A program made the translations under genes and the position numbers. Of a DNA stretch of 12,500 nt, positions 1-6,600 are shown piece by piece (the first letter of the stretch is position 1; the number at the start of each line of letters is the position of its first letter). The notes under the pieces were generated by a model. It worked only from the letters and a program-made list of their open reading frames with translations, did not search any database and had not been told where the DNA came from. This DNA comes from Chromera velia (lineage: Eukaryota; Sar; Chromeraceae): assembly GCA_018398765.1 (NCBI GenBank), contig JAHBMJ010000021.1, positions 1 through 12,500 of the forward strand, in the 5' to 3' direction.

Positions 1-451
1 CCTTCTCCTCCCTCACATTTACGATACGAGTGATTAGCCCCCCGCCCTCCCCTGGCAAGGGGAAAGACTCCTCCTCCTCTGCCTGCACCTCCTCCTCGGT
101 GCTGCAGAGGAAGTCAGGGCATCTGCCTCCTCTTAGGGCGCCTCCACATGCGGAACAGTTTTTTTTTCTTCTCTCCCAAAGCCCTCTCCGTAGTCCCTCC
201 CTCTCTCTGAGTCTTCTGGCAATCTTCTTGTCAGCATTTCTCCTGCATTTCTCAAGAATGTCTCGGGGGGAGGTCTCAGGAACACCGAGAGCCGCTCTAA
301 TCCCAGCTTCCCCAACCATGGGAGAGCTGTAGTGAAGGCATGAGGGGGGGGCAGGAGAAGCAGAGCGTGGGGACGATGGTGAAGCAGCGAGCAAAGGCTC
401 CTCCCATGGGGAGATGACCTGGGCCTCCCGACACTCAGGCTCAACTGTATC
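1..451 (-). CDS. Partial coding exon, unknown protein with CxxC...C zinc-ribbon-like segment
   Basis: On the minus strand a frame stays open from just below a TAA at 454-452 to the left edge, about 150 codons, and continues outside the window. I do not recognise the protein. In order it shows a Pro/Ser-rich stretch, then a helix-prone basic segment (GIRAALGVPETSPRDILEK, followed by many Arg/Lys), then a Cys cluster (CSACGG... GRCPDFLC, about 185-100) that could bind zinc, then an acidic Glu run. The start is not certain. An ATG sits at 319-317, just inside a pyrimidine-rich tract ending in CTACAG (332-327), which looks like a 3' splice site, so the true exon may begin near 326. Another possible acceptor (GATACAG) lies near 446, behind a long pyrimidine tract at about 470-540. 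A short upstream exon reading MVKIPQLSEE near 590-560 is conceivable. It could also be part of an unknown mobile element. Composition is protein-like, but no homology was checked. Confidence 0.4.
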
Positions 452-1036
452 TTACACGTGTGTTGCTGGGGTGGGAGGGGGAAGAGGAGGCAAAGGGAGA
501 GAGGGAAGAGATGATGAGGAAATAGGAGAAGTAATATAGGAGCTAGAATCACTTTAACCTCTTCAGACAGCTGAGGAATCTTCACCATACCGACATGTAT
601 TATCAGTTTTCGGCACGCAAAAGAGAGGCTTACGGAGCTGTTGTAAGGCATACGAGCGATGTACAGCAATCGATTGAAGAGATGTGTATTAATGCAAATG
701 CATGCATGCAAAATACATGCATGCAACGTGTATACTGAGATCAGCGCGCATGCATGGATAGATAACGCACGCACGCATGTAAGGAGGCATCGATCGCGTC
801 ATTCACCGCCTGAAACATCAAACAACTTCTGTTCTAGCCTACCAATCTACACCCCGTCGGTCTGCCACTGTCATTTATCTATCGCTGTTGGCTTGATTGC
901 ATGAACGATCAAACAGGTCAAGATCTGCTAAGAAGGAAAAGAGTTCTTTCAATAGTAAGGGCATGCAAGCGCATACAAGGGCCCATTTGCAGAAGTCACA
1001 AAAGAAATCATGAAGACGAAAGGAAACGAGTTAAAC
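452..1036. other. Gene-poor stretch with palindromic TGCA clusters
   Basis: No gene supported here. The minus strand of 470-560 is a polypyrimidine tract that could belong to an intron upstream of the left-edge exon. Positions about 692-760 hold several ATGCATGC palindromes in close succession. A minus-strand open frame crosses the region, but its sequence is low in protein character. The rest is unremarkable. Confidence 0.4.
693..760. repeat. Cluster of ATGCATGCA palindromes
   Basis: TGCATGCATGCA-type self-complementary runs occur three times in under 70 bases (near 698-710, 715-725 and 748-756). They are probably a degenerate TGCA dinucleotide-type simple repeat. Single ATGCATGC copies recur near 2669 and 12022. 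Confidence 0.5.
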
Positions 1037-1260
1037 AAGCACGAAGGAAAGAAGGAAGGTCTAGAGGAAGGTTCTGGAAGAAAGGAAAGAAGGAATCTAA
1101 CGAACGAAAAAGGAGAGAACCTCAGGGAGTCTGATCCTGAAGCAAGGCTTCTTAACATCAAAACCGGAGGAGAAGAAGAAAAAGAAGGGAGGGGTGGGGA
1201 AGGGAAAGACGGATCAAGAGGAGAAAAAAGAGGAGAGGAAGAAGAAGAGGGAAAAAAAGC
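1037..1260. repeat. Polypurine (GA-rich) low-complexity tract
   Basis: About 220 bases of almost pure A and G on the plus strand (GAAGGA, GGAGAAGAA and similar), interrupted by a few short mixed stretches. A second purine-rich patch follows at about 1348-1410. The long open frames across it on both strands (Lys/Glu/Arg-rich on plus, Ser/Pro/Phe-rich on minus) are explained by composition, so I do not call them genes. Confidence 0.7.
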
Positions 1261-2002
1261 CCGACCCACACCCCCACCCTCCCGAACACCCCCAATGCAC
1301 CCCTCCTCTGTTTGAACGCGAACAGCAGGGACATTCATCGATTCACAAATAGGAAGAGGAGAGGAAGATGAAGAATGAGAAGAAGAAGAAAACAGAGGGG
1401 GAAGAGAATCACGGCCATACAGTCCCAAGTGATTTCGATGCGTCAATTAACCAGTGCGACTTGAGTAGTGGCCATGCGACAAGCTGCTGCTTGCATGTTT
1501 GTATGTCTCGTTTGCATTCATTCTGTCTATCCTTAATCTTGCGCATTCAAACTCCAGATGCGTCAATGGATCGTTGGTTCGTCTTTTTGGTTGGTGCCAT
1601 GCAGGACTGCGGTGCAATCCGTCTGCGTGATTCTGTCTGCCTATGTGTGACTGTTTGTCTGAGAGGGTGCGTGGGTGTCAGTGGGTGCTCTTGCACAGAA
1701 AATCTGTTTTCACTGTGATCGTTCCGTTTTCTGTTCCCTTCTTTCATTTCGAGTTGCTGTCTTCAAAGCGAACGCGTGTACGACAAAAATTGTTTCGTGT
1801 AATTAGAGTAACGATGACTGTTACAATGAGTAACGTTGAAGTTCGACGAATATGCTTTCAATATAGCAAAAGCTAGATAAAATGTTAATATACCTACACA
1901 TATACAAATGATACAAAAAATAATAAAAAAATAAATTTATTAAAGAAAAAACTCTATGTAAAAACACATGTGTCATACATGTAGTGGTAGTCGTGTGTAG
2001 TA

Positions 2003-2024
2003 TGATTGATTGATTGATTGATTG
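2003..2024. repeat. (GATT)n microsatellite
   Basis: Five perfect GATT units plus part of another. The same unit, longer and impure, occurs at 5649-5728. Confidence 0.9.
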
Positions 2025-2484
2025 TATAGTTGTTCTCATTTTCCGTGGCTTTCCTTGAACTTTCGATCATGAACGGCAACATGTGTCCTCATCATTAAAT
2101 CTATAACAATCAGCCTTGCATGTTGTGACCTACCACACGTTAAGCACTTATTTTGGGCCAATGGCGATGGCGCAGTAGGCGATGCACAGTAATAAAAAAA
2201 AAACTTATCTTTAGATTATAGTCACAGTACATTACCATTTTTAATGGTTTTTTTTTTTCCTGATTCAAAACTGTTATGAGTCAACTTAAGTCAACTTCTG
2301 ATCGACTAGTTGTGATGCATGAATCGTAAGTAAATCATAAATTTTTTGCTTGTTTGTACTTATGTGAGCTGCAGTCATAAAAATAAAAAAAAACAAAAAA
2401 TTAAAAATCAACTTTTCCAGTTTTGTTTTACTACTGTGCGTCGCCTAAAGGGGCCTAAGAGGGCGCTGGAGAGGACGTATACTG

Positions 2485-2528
2485 CTGATGATAGTGATCA
2501 TGATCATGATAATAATAATAATAATAAG
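2485..2528. repeat. Compound GAT / TGATCA / AAT microsatellite
   Basis: A run of GATGAT, then alternating TGATCATGATCATGAT, then seven AAT-type units. The junctions grade into each other, as expected for slippage. Confidence 0.8.
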
Positions 2529-2905
2529 TATGTGTACTTATGATTTTGTGGATGTTCTAATTCGATCTATATATGCATCAACATGAACTGCCCCTCGCCA
2601 TTCGGACATGATCTGACACGATCACTGCCGGTTCAGTCGACCTCATCATCATTATCATCATACCTGTATGCATGCAGTCCCGATCGATATTTTGATTGAT
2701 CATCAACGATAAGTTTATGGAGCACAAACTAGCATAAACCTTAGTTACACCCAGCTATAACATTGCAATTATTAACATTACTAAACTGTCCTCTGAGAAT
2801 GAAACCACTGGCATGTTTATTGTTCTAAACTAACCTATAAGACTCTTACAAGTGCACTGCCTCAGTGCAGTCTAGGCGTAACATGAGGAAGAAATTTAAA
2901 GAAAG

Positions 2906-2923
2906 TGATGATGATGATGATGA
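2906..2923. repeat. (GAT)n microsatellite, possible LINE 3' tail
   Basis: TGATGATGATGATGATGA on plus, hence (TCA)n on the LINE strand. It lies about 280 bases beyond the LINE stop codon. Several LINE families end in a short simple repeat instead of poly(A), so this could mark the 3' terminus. That is an inference. Confidence 0.45.
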
Positions 2924-3000
2924 GGTGACTTAACCTGCCAGCCATCATGTCCCAATGGCAAAGGGCAGTCTGTAAGCATTCATGTCATATTGCAAGCTAG

Positions 3001-3043
3001 GAGCACGCTAGCGATTGCTCACCTAAAGCGGCCAAACTTTAGG
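3001..3043 (-). other. Two adjacent stem-loops in the LINE 3' UTR
   Basis: GAGCA/TGCTC encloses a CGCTAGCG palindrome at 3001-3020. A 7-base stem CCTAAAG/CTTTAGG with an 8-base loop follows at 3022-3043. Only one base separates them. Some LINE reverse transcriptases recognise a 3' UTR stem-loop in their own RNA, so this is a candidate for such a signal, without direct proof. Confidence 0.4.
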
Positions 3044-3583
3044 ACTATTAGCTAGTAAAACACTGTGCCCCAGGATCGATCAGTCTGGTCCTAGGCATGC
3101 AGCAGTAAGGGCACTAGCCCTTCGGGCGTCCCTCTGAAGAAGAAGCGAGAAGTACCACTTTACATACTCCTCGGCCTAACCCATCCCCCTACCCCCTCAG
3201 GCTTCCTATCTCTCTCCATACTCATACACTTCTTCTATCGACATACGCTCCAAATTAGCCTCTAATCGCCTATACCAAAGATCACTCAATTTCCCTTGCG
3301 GCATCTCCATTCGGACACAAGTTGTCAGACGGTGAATCGGGTCGTCAATCAATTTCTCCCCACTTTTCTCTTTACAGTCTTTGCAAATTGATTTAACCCC
3401 CCCCTAATGGTTTGCCCCCGCTCCAACAATGGTGCACAACAAAGGATAGAAAACTGCCTTGGGGGAAGACAAGAACTGCTTGGTGAGAGGTTCCACCGAG
3501 AAAGACCTAGAGCCCCCCCTCCCCTCTGCCAAGCTTCCCAAGACCAGTTTTGCCAAGCGTTGGCTGCTACGATTTTTCTTCTG

Positions 3584-3621
3584 ATAGTCAGTCAAGCAAG
3601 CAATAGTCAGTCAAGCAAGCA
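3584..3621. repeat. Perfect 19-bp tandem duplication
   Basis: ATAGTCAGTCAAGCAAGCA occurs twice back to back (3584-3602 and 3603-3621). It lies within the LINE C-terminal coding remnant where the reading frame is lost. Its length is not a multiple of three, and the copies are identical, so it is a fairly recent event. Confidence 0.9.
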
Positions 3622-3705
3622 GACGGAGGAAAAGACATGCTCCCATACATTTCTTGTCTCCCCTGCCTTAATCCCCCCTCTTCTTTCAGTGATAGAGACT
3701 GGGTT

Positions 3706-3713
3706 TGCCCAGT
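3706..3713. repeat. Left target-site duplication of the hAT-like element
   Basis: TGCCCAGT, matching 5979-5986. The next base (C) also matches, giving nine identical bases. An 8-bp duplication is the rule for hAT transposons. Both copies sit in the same codon phase of the LINE protein. Confidence 0.8.
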
Positions 3714-3800
3714 CAGCGTTGCCAAAAAACATCGTACTATGTTGTATTACAGCGTTTCGTACTGTACTTGGTGTTTCACGAAAAAACACTGTACTGTATT
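3714..3800 (+). repeat. hAT left end: terminal inverted repeat and GTACTGTA subterminal motifs
   Basis: The end starts CAGCGTTGCCAAA. Within the next 80 bases CGTACTATG, CGTACTGTACTTGG and CACTGTACTGTATT occur, with AAAAAACA before the first and third. The same words appear inside the right end, as expected for subterminal transposase-binding repeats (inference). Confidence 0.6.
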
Positions 3801-3984
3801 ACACTCTATTAAATAAAAAAATATTTTTTTATAGCATTTTAAGGCATTACTAGGCTTATTTTAACATCTAAAACTAATTTTAACTACTTTTAATACTTAA
3901 TTAAATACTTAGCAATGTATAATGTGACATGCACAATATTTTTTACTGCTTGTCCCCCTAAGTTTGTCATGCTAGAAGTTCCGC

Positions 3985-4434
3985 ATGCCGGGGGCGAGTG
4001 GAGTGCTTTTTGCCCCCCCCTCTGCATAGGAGACCGGCGCTTTTCCGCAAAAAACTCGTTCTCATAATTAGTAAGGAGTTAGAAGCTGAAACTTTGTCTA
4101 AAAAGACGTTGTAACGATGAAAAAAGAACTATAGAACAGATTTTTTATATCATTTCTAGAAATATAGGCTGCCATACAAATTTTATAAGTTTTATACCGT
4201 TTTTCTTACTATTAAAAACCGTTAAAAAATGGCCTAAAAATCAAAAAAATTGTATAACAGCCTATGTTTCTAGAAATAATATAAAAAATCTGTTCCATAG
4301 TTCTTTTTTTATCATTACAACGTCTTTTTACACAAAGTGTCAGTTTCTAACTCCTTACCAATTATGAGAATGAGTTTTTTGCGGAAATGCGCCGCTTTAG
4401 GGGGGCAAAAAACACCCCACTCGCCCCCGGCATA
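3985..4434. mobile_element. Foldback (MITE-like) element with ~215-bp inverted arms
   Basis: The left arm (about 3985-4203) and right arm (about 4216-4434) are inverted copies of each other. The outer ends read ATGCCGGGGGCGAGTGG on each arm. Over one 93-base stretch (around 4077-4169 against its partner) I counted about eight differences, mostly transitions. The arms meet with almost no spacer near 4204-4216, so the whole element can fold into one long hairpin. It encodes nothing. It lies inside the hAT-like element. I could not find a clear target duplication at its borders, so the exact ends and the transposon family are open. Confidence 0.8.
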
Positions 4435-4620
4435 TGTCAATAGTAGTAGAACCTATGTGGAGTTAGAATGCAGCACACAGGATATCAAAGCAAAACAAAC
4501 AAACCCCCGGGCCTCCCCCTTCAACATCTCCATCCTCTCGCTCTACTCCAGAGGCTCAACCACCTCCAGACCAAACGAAGCCAGTTGCTCCTCGATGTTG
4601 ACTGCAGAGGACTCAGCAGA

Positions 4621-4848
4621 CTAGCTAGCAGAGACTTCCTCGACCACTGCCCCGTCCTCATATATCGGCAAACCCTCCCCCTCTCCTCTCCACACCCCCC
4701 CCTCCTTTCTGTGAGTGCGCACTAGCTTCATATTAGTGAAGACGCTCACAAGAGCGTCTTGGTGGTCTTGGGTCAGTCGATTTTGTCTCTTGCTGTACAC
4801 GAACTCATAGGCTGACCATGAAAATGAAGGAAATGACGGGCGCATCAA
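4621..4848 (-). pseudogene. hAT transposase C-terminal remnant (dimerisation region)
   Basis: The minus-strand frame reads FSWSAYEFVYSKRQNRLT and then DALVSVFTNMKLVR. This matches the pattern of the hAT-family C-terminal dimerisation region, where a Trp-Ser segment is followed by H/YSKxRNRL and then a hydrophobic V..N.(K/R)L. After it come a Gly/Arg-rich tail and an acidic end (YEDGAVVEEV) before TAG at 4623-4621. The same frame continues past that stop for some 20 codons in a plausible acidic sequence. The usual region upstream (catalytic RNase H-like domain and BED finger) is absent: above about 4850 the frame loses protein character, and the MYND sequence lies there on the other strand. 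Only about 40 residues of family signal remain, so the call rests on motif memory and on the hAT-type borders around it. Confidence 0.6.
4739..4760. other. Perfect 9-bp hairpin
   Basis: AAGACGCTC (4739-4747), loop ACAA, GAGCGTCTT (4752-4760). It falls within the hAT transposase remnant and is probably coincidental to the coding sequence (DALVSVF). Confidence 0.6.
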
Positions 4849-4928
4849 AAATTGAAAATGCGTGCTTCTTGGTTCTGGCGGTCAGCTGATCTCTCAGTCT
4901 GAAACACCACAAAATTCATTAAATAGGA

Positions 4929-5657
4929 GTGTCCAGACATACCTTTATGCTCAATGGCAAAATGAACGACACAGTCCACGACATTGCGCGGGTGGTACTT
5001 TTTGGAGTACGCTCTGCTCGAACTCGTTTTGCGTCCGTCGTCCTCGATAGGGGACTGGAGTTCGCGGGCCTCTCCGAAGCACCCAGAGGTCGACCTTTAG
5101 TTAGGGTCCCTCTTGCCTTCCCTCGCCCTGTTTTGGAGGCAGTCGGCCCCCATTGGTGGACATACCGGCACGAGGGCAGAGAAGATTCCATGGATGCCTT
5201 CGTCCACTGGGAGGGGTCCGAGGGGGCAAGGTCCTGGGTAAGGACGGCAGAAGGAACTTGAATGGAGAGGGGGCAGTTCGATGCCCTTGCAAACATGGGC
5301 GTCATCACGAACGGCAACTCCTGGAGGGTGCCGGGCTTGGGATGTTGTTTGTCCGTATGGGTGCCCTCCCTCTCCGCTCGTGCACCGGAGGGGTTCAACG
5401 TGAAGACATTCCTGGAGGCGATGAAGAGGCCTCTTGAGTGTCCCGTCTCCTTTATTGTGGAGATGGCTTCGGGTGTGTGTCTGTTGGCTTTAGGAGACGG
5501 CAAGATATGTGCCGTTTGTGGCAGGGTGTCGGCGCACATCCAGAAATGCTCCGGGTATTATTATATCCGATATTGCTCTCGTCGCTGTCAGAAGAAGGAC
5601 TAGAGGCGATACCATCGGAGTGTCTGTCCCACCCTCCGGGCCACTCTGGCTGACTGA
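4929..5657 (+). pseudogene. MYND-type zinc-finger gene fragment, two in-frame stops
   Basis: One plus-strand frame runs from about 4929 (first ATG 4947) to TGA at 5655-5657, about 236 codons from that ATG. It is interrupted by TGA at 5259-5261 (codon 105) and TAG at 5601-5603 (codon 219). At the C-terminus (codons 188-231) lies a MYND finger: CAVCG, KCSG, YCSRRCQKKD, then the TAG, then RRYHRSVC. MYND domains bind two zinc ions and usually recruit partner proteins through proline-rich peptides. Two key sites are damaged: the fourth ligand is Tyr (TAT, 5556-5558) where Cys is expected, and the TAG stands where the common Trp after CQKxD is found. The N-terminal 180 codons match no domain I recognise. 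The fragment lies inside the hAT-like element, antisense to the transposase remnant, and was probably captured from a host gene. The first exon boundary is unknown; an acceptor-like TCCAG precedes codon ACA near 4937. Confidence 0.75.
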
Positions 5658-5728
5658 CTGACTGAGGACTGACTGATCAATTGATTGACTGATTGATTGA
5701 TTAATTGATTGATTGATTGATTGATTGA
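5649..5728. repeat. GACT/GATT tetranucleotide microsatellite
   Basis: A run of TGAC units grades into GATT units with some ATT variants. It begins at the end of the MYND frame and forms its immediate 3' side. Minus-strand frames through it give repeated INQS, which is an artefact. Confidence 0.9.
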
Positions 5729-5830
5729 AGAACCAAAGGGCCCTCCATGACCGTCGCATACGCTCTCTAGCCGTCTCTGCATGATGTTATGTAAACAATT
5801 TTGTAAATGTTCTTTTGTATAAATCATCAC

Positions 5831-5880
5831 CCTAAACTTTATAGATTTTTCTCATCCTAAACTTTATAGATTTTCCTAGG
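5831..5880. repeat. Two-copy 25-bp tandem repeat
   Basis: CCTAAACTTTATAGATTTT opens both copies (5831-5855 and 5856-5880). A partial third TTTATAGA follows near 5886. It lies inside the hAT-like element near its right end. Confidence 0.85.
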
Positions 5881-5914
5881 ATGGCTTTATAGAGAGCCAC
5901 TGTACGGACCATAA

Positions 5915-5978
5915 CCGTAATTGTACTGTACTTTAGCTAAAATTTCAAAAAACACCGTACTGTACTTTGGTAACCTTA
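5915..5978 (-). repeat. hAT right end: terminal inverted repeat and GTACTGTA motifs
   Basis: Read on the minus strand from 5978 it begins TAAGGTTACCAAAGTACAG. GTACTGTACTTT occurs twice, separated by AAAAAACACC, which also resembles the left end. The first base pair is TA where CA is expected in a hAT end, which fits C-to-T decay. Confidence 0.6.
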
Positions 5979-5986
5979 TGCCCAGT
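5979..5986. repeat. Right target-site duplication of the hAT-like element
   Basis: TGCCCAGT, identical to 3706-3713, followed here by C. It lies in the LINE frame as codons GAC TGG GCA on the minus strand. Confidence 0.8.
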
Positions 5987-6480
5987 CCCCTAACCATTCG
6001 TTCACTTCCTTGCTCCTCGCTCCCTTTCTCAACTTGCTATCTAATGTTCTGAAATCGACCTCATCTGGTTTGCCTTCTAGAAGGGCAGGACTGATGGGTT
6101 GCACAAGTTTCTTTGCAGACCCCGACCATGCCCTTAGCCCCCCCCTCCTGTGGTATACCCACAATTTTGGGCCACAAAGCTTAAGGCAAAGCCAATCGAG
6201 CAAGGAAAAGACTTTTCAAATACCCCTCCACTCTGATACTGAGAATCTCTCTCATGAGCCTCAGCCCAACGGCTGCAAGGGTGGGAAACACAAAAGAATT
6301 CGAGGGCAGGCGGAGAGACCAACGCATAAAACGAAGCTGGAGGGAGTCTAAGCATCGGATGTCAGATTCTTGAATAGGGAGGGCTTCAAGGGAATAAGCG
6401 GCGGTGGGCTTCCACGTCCCCTTGAAGAGGAGCATACGACTGTGAGGGGAAAACATGCCTATCTAGATACCTATTTAATT
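5979..6480 (-). pseudogene. LINE ORF2 thumb/connector segment (proximal to the insertion)
   Basis: Two overlapping minus-strand frames carry it. The upper one (about 6456-6181) has CLDSLQLRFMRWSLRLP and later AAVGLRLMREILSIRVEGYL. This resembles the region after the reverse transcriptase in LINEs, where a Leu/Arg-rich FLR.ILGLP-type segment is followed by an 'xxxGLxPL'-type helix. The lower one (6203-5979) has KKLVQPISPALLEGKPDEVD and ends at NEWLGDWA, where the hAT-like insertion starts. The shift between the two frames is within about 6180-6200. Assignment is by position and pattern. Confidence 0.6.
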
Positions 6481-6600
6481 TGATGCATACAGACCCATTG
6501 CCCCCCCTACTCCCCTTTCCGTAGCTTCAAGTCTGGCGGTCACAGACTTACGAGGGTTCGCATCAGAAAAAACTTGACAGCCCAAGTATCTGTAACTCTC

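Larger units (their letters stand above)
1261..2905. other. Gene-free, increasingly AT-rich region with microsatellites
   Basis: No coding region is supported. From about 1760 the DNA becomes AT-rich with A/T runs. It holds simple repeats near 2003-2024 (GATT), 2485-2528 (GATGAT, TGATCA, then AAT) and 2643-2661 (TCA/ATC). It also has a short perfect hairpin ACCATT/AATGGT near 2231-2245 and a 9-base direct repeat AGTCAACTT near 2279-2297. I see no tRNA or rRNA. Confidence 0.5.
3206..3713 (-). pseudogene. LINE ORF2 C-terminal segment with CCHC motif (distal to the insertion)
   Basis: This is the end of the LINE protein. It begins at the target duplication (codons GAC TGG GCA) and reads on into NPVSITERRGG and NVWEHV. 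A frameshift lies near the 19-base duplication (3584-3621), and a shifted frame follows (RLAKLVLGSLAEG, about 3560-3407). An in-frame TAG at 3403-3401 interrupts it. Next comes ICKDCKEK with ligands C-x2-C-x13-H-x4-C (Cys at 3385-3383 and 3376-3374, His at 3334-3332, Cys at 3319-3317). The frame ends RMSIEEVYEYGER and TAG at 3208-3206. A Cys/His motif near the C-terminus is common in ORF2 proteins of APE-type LINEs. The family link is by motif and position only. Confidence 0.65.
3714..5978. mobile_element. hAT-like DNA transposon carrying a MYND gene fragment
   Basis: The element is bounded by TGCCCAGT duplications. Its left end reads CAGCGTTGCCAAA and its right end, on the other strand, TAAGGTTACCAAA; the two agree at the GTTxCCAAA core. 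CA-G-GTTGCCAA-type ends are typical of hAT elements. Inside are a remnant of a hAT transposase C-terminus (minus strand, 4848-4621), a nested foldback element (3985-4434), a broken MYND zinc-finger gene (plus strand, 4929-5657), a GATT microsatellite and a 25-bp tandem repeat. Most of the transposase is missing and its place is taken by the MYND sequence, so this copy is non-autonomous. Removing the element together with one duplication joins the two LINE reading frames without a shift, which supports the borders strongly. Confidence 0.8.

Noticed and set aside
133-774. Minus-strand open frame of about 213 codons
   Set aside because: Its lower half overlaps the better-supported left-edge frame in another phase, and the rest is Leu/Pro/His-rich translation of a pyrimidine tract.
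949-1446. Ser/Pro/Phe-rich minus frame and Lys/Glu-rich plus frames
   Set aside because: Explained by the polypurine tract; no domain or start context.
4919-5539. Long minus-strand open frame (about 206 codons) opposite the MYND frame
   Set aside because: No recognisable motif; it mirrors the GC-rich MYND coding sequence on the plus strand, which has a clear zinc-finger signature.
5649-5830. INQS-repeat proteins on minus
   Set aside because: Translation of the GATT microsatellite.
3703-5990. Mutator-like (9-bp duplication) identity for the hAT-like element
   Set aside because: Nine bases match, but the ninth (C) is also the first base of a CA-type hAT end, and the transposase remnant is hAT-like, so an 8-bp duplication is the better reading.
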